Origin: Omphiscola glabra
Taxonomy: Eukaryota; Mollusca; Gastropoda; Lymnaeidae
Reading direction: 5' to 3'
Length of the DNA stretch: 64,000 bases
Assembly: GCA_964017045.1 (NCBI GenBank)
Contig: OZ024802.1
Coordinates: 9,994,435 to 10,058,434 of the forward strand
The position numbers and the translations under genes were made by a program. This document shows positions 56,601 through 64,000 of this stretch, in pieces; position 1 is the stretch's first letter, and each line of letters starts with the position of its first letter. Under the pieces are notes generated by a model. The model worked only from the letters and a program-made list of their open reading frames with translations, had not been told where the DNA came from and made no database searches.

Positions 56601-59600
56601 CTTCCAATGGTTCCAGGGCAGAGAGACAGGCGCATTATCTGGAGTGGTAAATTAATTTTTATTAGTTCTATGGAGAAAGTTATTTAATTTCTAGCTAATT
56701 GATGCTAATATTTTTTCAATAACCTTCACTTTAAAGTTTTGGATCTATAGCTAATTTGGACATCAGTGTGATTAATTATGATTGTTATATTTTAAATATT
56801 TAAATAAGCTTCTTTTGAAGAAAAAAAATTATTTCCATCCTGTAGGTACAATGGAATATCAAGATAGAAACATACAGCCATCTAACCAGAGGAATGTCAC
56901 CTTCCTACTCAACTGTAATGTCTCCGTAGACATTCAAGACACTGATATGTAAGGCTCTATGCTTCTGTTTATTTTGGACTCACTTTCTTGTGTTTTTTTT
57001 ATATTGGATTTTCAAAAATATGATTACTGTAAAATAGACTGTTTCAAAAATCAACAATCCACGGTTGATCTATTTTAGACGTTTAACAGATCTGTTTACT
57101 CTTACGATTTTGGCGTACAATGTAAGATTTTGAGGTGCATACATTATATAAATTATATATACTGTATGTTTATTTTTTTTACTATTAAAATAATATATTG
57201 AACGATTTTGTGATGATATTGTAGGATTTTAAGAGTTTGTGGGTAAACAGGTCTGGTTTAATAAGCTCCTTAACCATAGCTTCACTCTTTCATAATTGTT
57301 CTAAAAGTTGTTAGTTCTTATCCTAACAGTTCTTGTTTTCTGACTTCTTGCATTTCAGAAGCACAGCCGACTGGCCTCCAAAACTAACCATCCAGCTCCT
57401 GCCCCAACCTATGCTGTCCAGTTTACAACAGCTGTGCAAGAATTCAAGACAAGTTTTTTTCCACTTCCCCCCCAACAGTAATAACACCAACCCAGCAGCC
57501 TTACAGAATCTCTACACATTAATGGGACACGGATTTGTGAGTTCTGTTTTGTAATTTAGTTACATAAATGTGGCAGACAAAATTAAATTACGATCACAAA
57601 ATTGGTTGCAAAAGCATGGATACAATAGGGGCATCATCATGTTTTTGGCTTAGTCCACCATTTGTTAAAAAACAATAATGCCCAACAACAGCAGAGCTTA
57701 TAGTGAGATGGAAGATATTTTTTCTGACCTAAAAATTCAGTTGCTATTCACTCTGTAAACTGGTCAATACAAGTTCAGTATACAAATATTGAATCTGCTA
57801 ATTTTTGTTTCTATTCTTTGAAAAACTGATTTGATATGTTTATAATACGTTCTAATTGACATAATTTAAATATGAGAAAGTGAGGAAAAATTAATTTTTA
57901 AAAACTTGTTAAAGCAATATTAACATAATTTCTTAGGAATAGCTTTTTTTCCTCTACTTTTAGGTGTTTTACAGTTATGAACAAAAATTTATTCAATGAT
58001 TAGAATAAATGTGTCCTGTTGTTAGAAAAAAGTCATTTTTAACAATTTATTTCTTACATAGAAAATTTAAGTAGAATTATCTGAGCTTGACATTTTAATT
58101 TTAAAAAATTATTTTTTTTCTTCAATTCATTTAATTACTAAACAAGGTCAAGATATTTCTTTAAACTCATTTTAACACCTTTTTGCTAAAACTTCAGGTG
58201 TTCTAGAAATTACTCACAGTTTTTAAAGTCCATTATTTTGTTTCTGCTTATAGTGAAGTTGTTTTTTTTTTAAATAATATTTTTGATCAACAATTTAAAG
58301 GTGGATTTTAAAAAATTAAATAATGTAATTTGATTTCTGAAGAGAATTAATAATTAAAAGGCAGATAAAAACGTGGTTATATTCATTTCTATGATTCTCC
58401 ATTGAACTACAGGCTGGCTGTGTAAGATTTCCTGCCCAGTCAGACACCAGAATCATTTTACTTATGTACAGCGCCAAGAAGAAATCTTTTATTGGCCTCA
58501 TCCCTAATGATCAGATGGGAATAGTGCAAGGCATCAAAAACGTTGTGGCTCGCTACAGGCAGAAGGTGAAGCAATTTTTCTTTTTAATTTTAATTTTGTT
58601 TATTTTAATTTATTATTTACTACAACTCATTTCTTGTTCTTGGGGTTTGTTTTTTTTAATATAAAAACATAACTTATTGAAGATAACCTTTCAAATAAAA
58701 TATCACACACCAAAATTAAAGAGCATCGTTGTGAAGTGTTAGGGATGGACTTCACAAAGAAGGGATGGACTTCACAAAGATGCTCTTAAATCTCTTTGAT
58801 ATTTTTGTATGGTAGCATAAACATTTTCTTTGTCTAAATTGGTCTTGACTAAACCTTGAACCTAATCATTTTTAATTTGTAAGGATTTGTTTAATGCAAA
58901 GTCTATAACTAATTTAATTTTAATTTTGAAAATGATATATTATTTTTAAAATATTGTCTGGTTTAAACCACTTACACAGACCTGGTTACTCTTACGATTT
59001 TGGCATACAATTTTGAGATGTCTTTTAAGATTGTACGCCAAGACCTGTCAGAACTACTATTTTAAGAGACTGTTTTAAAATATTTGTATATTTTGATACT
59101 TTTTCCATTTAAAAAATACATTTTCGATTGTGTCTTTAAATATTTAAGGCCATACAAATAACATGGTGATGATGATTATATTGTTGCTTTGTGTTGTCAC
59201 AATAAACGTGCTAGCTACAGCAACAGTAACATTTTGCGTAGTCGACCTAGTGACATCTTTAGTGAACACTTGCTTTTATTTGCTTCTGTCCTGTATGACG
59301 TAATTTTGTGACATAATTATTTTGTTTGGCTGAACCGCAAAACTTGAGAATATGAAAATGAGAATGCATTTTCAACTGTACTCACATTAGATTTTGACTT
59401 ATTTTATAGGATCCGGAGGGCCTTTGAAATCTATTTTTTGAAGGCAGAAAACAGCTGTACAATTTTTAATACCTTCATTAGGCTCCAGCACTCCTATTCC
59501 TTTCCCCCGTTTACAGCTTGTGGTAGTTATCAGACTATAATATGATAATGGGAAATAGGTTAAACGTATTTTGATTTTAATTTTGTTAAAACCAGCACTT

Positions 59601-62600
59601 TTCCCAAAAAACAAATTTCAAGTAACTTACTAGGTTTTGTAAATGATGTCCTCAACTCATTTGTTAATTAATTTTTATTTCAATAAATTTTATTCTGAAC
59701 TGACTTTGAGTTTGAACCATGTTAAATTTCACCAGTAACTTTACTTTTACCAATGATAGACCATGATAATGTGATCAAACGTTCGTCCAAATATTAATAG
59801 ATATCTATAGCAAAACAAAGTGACTACAGATTGCAATATAAACATCAGTCATTAATATACTTTTGGAAATGACCCTTTTGACATCAGCTTAACTCGATGC
59901 CACTCGACATACGTTTACATTATACTGTATGGTAATTTATTTACTATTAAGATATGGCATCATAAAATTTTGAGACAATATTGTATGATTTTAGGAGTTT
60001 GAGGGTAACCAGGTCTGCCCCATACATTATTTTTTTACACTGCTACCTTACTAACAGCTAATTAACTTAGTATTAACTATGAGAACAAGATAATCAGATT
60101 AAGACTTGGTCAGATGTACACCACCTTAGTCTAAATGGTGGCAGTGAACCACAAGAAAACACAAACTCTGTCTTGATGCGTTCAATGTATTCCTAGCAAC
60201 AGGTGACTGCAATGGGAGCGGTCAGTGCAGGCGCAAGTGCCCCTGGGATGGCGAACCCTGCGATGGCCCCTGGTGCCACCGCCACTCCGACAGGATCTCT
60301 CGGAGGAGGAGCAATGATGCAGAACCAGGTGAGTAGAATCTGGCCATGTGTCATCACCTGATATTCTAGAGGAAAATCACTTCAGATTTGGGGGATATAA
60401 CCCAAAAGTTTTATTGGATCTGCCTTAGATGTACCTGAGATATCTCTCATATTTGTGTCTTAGAGTAAAAAAGTGTTATAGTTTGGTGTAAGCACTGGCA
60501 AGGTTCTGACATCATGTTGACACTATATGTGACTTGTGCACTGTTTGGGATGGTGTTTGCTTTCATTGTTCTATGGGAGTTTGGTCTGTGAAGGTGTTGA
60601 ACCCCCTTTTAAAACCTTTTATTACACTTGACATGAGCGTTGGTAGTTTATGGTTTTATCCCTCTCAGAGCCAACATTTCTCTTATCCCCACTACTCATA
60701 GATAACTTAAATTAGGCTCACAGCTTAGTTTCACACAATATTTTAATCTCTCGAAGTTGGCAGAAATCTCTGTTTTCCAGTACCAAAATATTTGTAGTTA
60801 AAATATTAAAATTTTCAGTAGTGTGTGGGAAAACACACGCTCCTCCGCAGACGATCGTATTCTTTCTGTCCCTAAGACTCGCACAAAAACATACGGTGAA
60901 AGATCTTTCTCTTACTGTGCCCCCAAACAATGGAATTCTCTTCCACTACACATCAGAAATATATCAACCATCACAGCCTTCAAAACTGCACTCAAAACAC
61001 ACCTCTTTAAACTTTACTATCCTGACTGATTCCCCCTCTGAAAGTTAAACGATGCTGCTGAGTGCCGTCCATGGCTTCACATGTAAATTGTTATGGAATG
61101 GTTGGTTTTTAATTTATATTTTTAAGTTCATTTTAATTTGCATGTACAGCGTGGTGAGCCCAGCCCTAGGCTGGGGTACCACGCTATAGAAAACTACCCA
61201 TAATAATAATAATAATAATAAAACAACTATCACAATTTGAATAATGAAATGTGTCTAAATTTTACCCAGTGATTGTGTAGCCTGTATAAGACAGTTTGAC
61301 AACAGGCTGTCATGGGATATTATCCCTAATCTGGACAATTTTTTCTCATCTAAAAGCAACACTCATGTGAAAAAATAAAAGGTTTTTCCCCCCCAAAATA
61401 TAAATTGTTCTATTTTCTTGTTTATTATTATAAAGTTTTTATAAGTGTAACATACATTTTAAAAGCATTTTCCATTGGTGTTATGGTTTGATTGTATCTA
61501 TTTTTACACTCTTTAAATATAGAATTGTATGTGTTGATTATTAATTGTATGATTTCAAGTCAAAAATTTTACTAATGTTCTTTAAAAAATTTCACAAATA
61601 ACAAAAAAACAAAAACAAAAAAAAAGTTGTCTATTAAAATGTCTGAAAGTATCAACTTTGCCCAGGCATGTCCTTTGTTGAAAATCATCTTGCATTGTGA
61701 CATATCAAGAGATAAACTGGATAAGGTTCAGACACAAACTGCCTACACTTGCTTGAGGAAGTTAATGAGATGAGCATTCTCATGTTTGTAGAAAATGTTA
61801 TCTAGATTATAGAGAATTTAGAGAATCAGTCCTGGCTACATGGGAGGCCATGTCTCTGTGACACCCTTCCTCGGGCCTGACTTCCAATGCGCACCAAACT
61901 GAATAGAATTTTCTTTAATCGATAAATAAATCAGATGCCAATGACAGTTAGTACTGCACAGCAACCGGTGACCCAACAACAGACACCTGCACAACAACAA
62001 CAGCAGCAGCAGCAGCAACAACAACCTCAGCAGCAACCTCAGCAACAACAGGGACAACAGGCGGGTGCTTCAACAAGACAGGCCAATTTGGTAAACATCT
62101 CCATGAGAATAACACAGACCTTATAATTGCTTAACCCAATGACTATGCCAGAAATATGTCCACTGGTTTACTATTGTGCTTCTTCCTATCCTTCTTTTTA
62201 ACATTTGAATGCTAAATGCTGTTTGCTATAAACATCTCCTCTACTGGTTCCTTCACCTCAGGTGATATGAGAACAATTAGTTTATTCGATAACGTAACGT
62301 ATTATTAGCTCTGTGTTGTTTGTTTATAAAAAAATCAATTTGCTTTTTAAGGAAGCATTATGAAGAAATTTGCTGCCAGCTAAATATATCTGCAATTTTG
62401 TGGCCTGTGCATGATGATAAAGATCAGTTTTTATCTCAAAATGCTCAGTTTAACCTCGTGTCAACAGGATATAAGAGATTTCTTTTATTGGAGTGCAAAT
62501 CTTACCTTATATCAGGCCTGCACAAAATATGGCCCGCGGGCCACATGGGGCCCGCCAGCACACATTTTGCGGCCTGCGAAGTAACGCTATAGTCTTTATT

Positions 62601-63181
62601 ATTATTATTTTCTTAAACGCTTTCCCCCCTGTCCTATTTCTTTCAGCCCGCACAAGTTTTTCATAAAGTATTAAGGCCAGACTTACATTTTGAGTTGTGC
62701 AGGCCTGCCTTATATCAAATGCACGTTTTTAGTTTATCTTACAAATTAATGGTTTACTAAATGAACAATACTCATTTAAGTGCTAATATTTATCATTTTG
62801 GTTGTCTGCTTTTTTTTACTCATCATAAAGTTATATGTATATACAATGCTTTATAAGCAAATTTCATTGCTTGTAATGCTGAGAAAAATTATTGAGAAGT
62901 GGGGTGGGAGATTTCTTTCAAGTGTTTATAGAAATAATACAAACATTGATTTATTGAAAATCTTTATACTTTAAGCTATAAATTGGATATCTTTTATGTA
63001 TTGCCCCATCTGGCATCCAAAATGCTTCAGTCGGGCCGAATGAAAGTTGACCCGGTGATAATTGCCAGACATACAAGAAAAGAGGAATATTATAGAGTCA
63101 CCTGTATCAGTCATGTTTCACTTGTTTAGCTTCTGTGCTCTGCAGGGTGGGAATGATGGTATGCTTGATTTAATGAATTAA
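46320..63181 (+). CDS. MED25: Mediator complex subunit 25 (MED25), complete, 21 coding exons
   Basis: Subunit of the nuclear Mediator complex that links sequence-specific activators to RNA polymerase II. Coding exons read by eye: 46320-46450, 47101-47146, 47751-47875, 48482-48580, 49721-49841, 50269-50334, 50549-50642, 51092-51139, 51307-51381, 51643-51860, 52136-52204, 52531-52570, 53324-53439, 54502-55341, 56553-56646, 56846-56948, 57359-57536, 58413-58565, 60197-60328, 61935-62090, 63146-63181. All introns are GT-AG and every junction keeps frame; total 2,940 nt, 979 residues plus stop. The start ATG has an in-frame TAG 28 bases upstream. Residues about 14-220 match the MED25 von Willebrand A domain (DVVIVVEKTANL, LLPALEHFNGGPP, LICNSPPY, SIISPRKIPAL). 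Residues about 723-872 match the ACID domain. The protein is longer than the roughly 750-residue vertebrate form, mainly because of exon 14. Exon 12 and the last exon are the least certain because they are short. Confidence 0.95.
48985..49602 (+). mobile_element. CR1/L2-like LINE fragment in MED25 intron 4
   Basis: Plus strand, broken frames: LQEVQNSAARLFLKAKKHDH, LTSLHWLPIHAHIDYKLSVV, LRSSADTHILSVPRARTKTY, WNSLPLHIHNI, then a 3' region with CCTAGCCCTAGGCTGGGGTA and an (AAT)n tail. This is the C-terminal end of the reverse transcriptase ORF of CR1/L2-type elements. Confidence 0.9.
51092..53439 (+). CDS. MED25: MED25 exons 8-13: Gln/Pro/Met-rich linker
   Basis: Six small exons encode residues about 228-416, a low-complexity segment between the vWA and ACID domains. 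Exon 10 (51643-51860) is rich in Gln, Pro, Met and Gly (for example QQPSPQQVMQPSPHQMGQ). Exons 11-13 continue the same composition (RQQQPQQQDPNLM; GMPGAAGQGMMNMQPPGG). No fold is visible, and the equivalent human linker is also disordered and proline/glutamine-rich. Phases at all junctions are compatible. Exon 12 (52531-52570) is only 40 nt and was chosen because it has clean splice sites and restores frame into exon 13. Confidence 0.85.
54502..55341 (+). CDS. MED25: MED25 exon 14: giant Met/Gln/Gly-rich exon with coding minisatellite
   Basis: An 840-nt exon encoding residues 417-696, flanked by a TATCATAG acceptor and a CAG/GTTATT donor; the open frame runs on past the donor to 55476 but the acceptor of exon 15 (56552) restores homology to MED25. 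The first third is a degenerate MMQQGGPQ/SQ repeat; the rest is a regular 12-residue repeat GGSQNPGNMMQ(A/T), ten GGSQNP copies between 54910 and 55250. The segment is predicted to be disordered. It has no counterpart of this length in vertebrate MED25 and explains the larger protein. Long open frames on the opposite strand here are a by-product of the repeat. Confidence 0.9.
54910..55260 (+). repeat. coding 36-bp minisatellite within MED25 exon 14
   Basis: Ten copies of GGAGGCTCCCAAAATCCTGG plus CAACATGATGCAAACA; nine 36-bp units and one 33-bp unit. DNA identity between units is very high, suggesting recent turnover. Confidence 0.97.
56553..58565 (+). CDS. MED25: MED25 exons 15-18: ACID (activator interacting) domain
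   Basis: Exons 15-18 encode residues 697-872. The MED25 ACID domain is a seven-stranded barrel bound by acidic activation domains; PTOV1 carries the same fold. Landmarks: RRIIWSGTMEYQDRN (exons 15-16), the start of the barrel; NVTFLLNCNVSV; ADWPPKLTIQLLPQPMLSSL (exon 17), matching the WPxKLxxQLIPQ signature; KNSRQVFFHF; LYTLMGHGF/AGCVRFP across the exon 17-18 junction; and YSAKKKSFIGLIPNDQMGIV (exon 18), matching YSSKKKxFxGLIPxDQ. This is the most conserved part of the protein and secures the identification. Confidence 0.96.
57087..57255. mobile_element. CAGACCTG-family short element in MED25 intron 16
   Basis: Left end CAGATCTGTTTACTCTTACG, inverted right end CAGACCTGTTTACCCAC. Flanked by GTTTAA on both sides (57081-57086, 57256-57261). 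Related pieces at 58977-59048 and 59960-60018. Confidence 0.6.
58977..59048. mobile_element. CAGACCTG-family short element, copy 2
   Basis: Begins CAGACCTGGTTACTCTTACG and ends TTGTACGCCAAGACCTG; its two halves are inverted copies of each other. In MED25 intron 18; a third, one-ended piece lies at 59960-60018. Confidence 0.6.
60197..62090 (+). CDS. MED25: MED25 exons 19-20: Ala/Gly/Pro segment and polyglutamine tract
   Basis: Exon 19 (60197-60328, 44 codons) encodes QQVTAMGAVSAG then an Ala/Pro/Thr/Gly-rich run ending GGGAMMQNQ before a GTGAGT donor. Exon 20 (61935-62090, 52 codons) encodes a glutamine-rich stretch from mixed CAA/CAG codons, ending STRQANL before GTAAAC. Both exons are phase 0 and therefore skippable without frameshift. 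Human MED25 also has glutamine/proline-rich sequence after ACID. No LXXLL nuclear-receptor box is present in these exons. Confidence 0.85.
60828..61220 (+). mobile_element. CR1/L2-like LINE 3' end in MED25 intron 19
   Basis: Reads TRSSADDRILSVPKTRTKTY, GERSFSYCAPKQWNSLPLHI and TALKTHLFKLYYPD then stop, followed by a roughly 180-bp 3' region (CCCAGCCCTAGGCTGGGGTA) and an (AAT)n tail at 61201-61220. Less damaged than the other copies, so probably the youngest. Confidence 0.92.
62513..62707. mobile_element. hAT-type MITE, 195 bp, perfect 8-bp target duplication
   Basis: Both ends begin CAGGCCTGCACAA (13 identical bases in inverted orientation). The octamer CCTTATAT flanks it at 62505-62512 and 62708-62715. 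Contains GGCCCGCGGGCC. In MED25 intron 20. Confidence 0.93.
63146..63181 (+). CDS. MED25: MED25 exon 21: terminal exon with acidic D-x-x-x-D-L-M tail
   Basis: After the acceptor CTGTGCTCTGCAG the frame reads GGNDGMLDLMN then TAA. This resembles the conserved C-terminus of vertebrate MED25 (EDDILMDLI), is in the right phase after exon 20, and lies in the right position. Only 11 codons support it, so an additional small exon between 62090 and 63146 cannot be ruled out. Confidence 0.7.
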   Translation, partial: GGNDGMLDLMN

Positions 63182-63184
63182 ATA

Positions 63185-63253
63185 GTGGCCTTCAAAATAC
63201 TATATGGGTCTTACAAAATACTATATGGGGCCTTCAAAATACTGTATGGGGCT
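63185..63253 (+). repeat. 24-bp repeat, 3 copies, in MED25 3' UTR
   Basis: CCTTCAAAATACTATATGGG units directly after the stop codon. Confidence 0.85.
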
Positions 63254-64000
63254 TGGTTTAAAATGCTTATCCAGGCCAATCATCATAATTTAACAAAGGA
63301 GTGTAATTACATATTCAGTTTATTAGTCTGACTGACAACAAAATATCACAACATTCATAATGAAAATTATGAGGAGAAAAAATGATTTTATTCAGTCAAA
63401 ATATGTTAAAATAATTTAATGCAAAAAGTTACAAACAAAATGTTAGTCATTAAAAAAATTTTCAAATTAAATAAAAAGTACATCAATTATATTTAGAATT
63501 AGAAATTACATAGTGCAGGTGCACTGTTGGCATTACCCCCTGCCAACCTCTTAGGTGGGTACTCTTACATGCCTAAATCTCTGACATGCGACAAGACAAA
63601 AGGTTATCTACACCCCTATCTTGATATTATTATTGCAGGACATCTATAATATTTCTTTACACCCAAGCAGTGTGTTGTGTGTACTAATAAAGAATAATGA
63701 GTTGAGCAGATCTGTAGATGTTGATGGCTTGCACTAACTCCACTGTAGTCTGGGAGATGACAAGTGTTTGAACTTGGCTCTTTGCTTCACTTTCTCTGTT
63801 GTACACTAACTCACATGTTGTTTTGTTCTTTGCTTACATTCAAATGATGGAAAATGCTTTTCATAATTTTATTTAAATTGTTCTACAATTAATAATACAT
63901 TTCTACAGGTAAATTTATTTTTTTAAATCTTGGCTTAATTTCAGACATGTACATATTTAATTATTGAAAATGTTCAGCTTCCCGTAAACTTGTGAATTAT
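63254..64000. other. MED25 3' UTR and downstream sequence
   Basis: No further frame seen; contains the two AATAAA signals described above. Confidence 0.5.
63470..63475 (+). other. candidate polyadenylation signals for MED25
   Basis: AATAAA occurs at 63470-63475 and again at 63686-63691, about 290 and 505 bases after the stop. The second is followed by a GT-rich stretch (about 63708-63725), typical of a downstream element, so the distal site is slightly favoured. No transcript evidence. Confidence 0.4.

Overview
This is a window of an animal nuclear genome. Evidence: two multi-exon genes with GT-AG introns, abundant micro- and minisatellites, decayed non-LTR retrotransposons and many short hAT-type DNA transposons. 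The gene divergence and repeat style suggest a lophotrochozoan, most likely a gastropod mollusc. That is an inference, because no taxon-specific marker is present. There are no bacterial genes, operons, CRISPR arrays, rRNA or confident tRNA genes.

Two genes are recognisable and lie head to head. On the minus strand, about 35.6 kb down to 12.1 kb, is a gene for a homologue of M1AP (meiosis 1 associated protein). Eleven exons were assembled by eye with consistent phases; the first coding exon, upstream of 35.6 kb, was not found. Its introns hold most of the tandem arrays and transposon relics. On the plus strand, 46.3 to 63.2 kb, is an apparently complete MED25 gene (Mediator subunit 25): 21 coding exons giving a 979-residue protein with an N-terminal von Willebrand A domain, a long Met/Gln/Gly-rich linker with a coding minisatellite, the ACID activator-binding domain, a polyglutamine stretch and a short terminal exon. 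The two gene products have no known joint pathway: M1AP acts in meiotic recombination, MED25 in transcription.

Layout. 1-12.0 kb: intergenic, with minisatellites (0.5, 1.1, 2.5, 3.5-4.2 and 11 kb), a small hAT-type element with perfect 8-bp target duplications (4.56 kb), a decayed LINE with a YTDD box (7.5-8.5 kb) and a CR1-like 3' fragment (10.1-10.4 kb). 12.1-35.6 kb: M1AP with a Jockey-like LINE relic (13.1-14.3 kb), TATC microsatellite (18.4 kb), a hAT transposase relic (22.7-23.5 kb), a 1.2-kb hAT-like element (24.8-26.1 kb), a 17-copy 42-bp array touching exon 5 (29.3-30.1 kb), and an array overlapping the start of exon 3 (34.2 kb). 35.6-46.3 kb: the region between the two genes, with an 11-copy 58-bp array showing higher-order structure (39.5-40.1 kb), a second hAT transposase relic (41.6-42.2 kb) and another hAT-type MITE. 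46.3-63.2 kb: MED25, whose introns carry two CR1-like fragments, a hAT-type MITE and a small CAGACCTG-ended repeat family. 63.2-64.0 kb: probable MED25 3' UTR and downstream sequence.

The most notable observation is that two M1AP splice sites (exon 5 donor, exon 3 acceptor) appear to sit inside tandem-repeat arrays, so splice-site-like sequence is itself repeated many times in the flanking introns.
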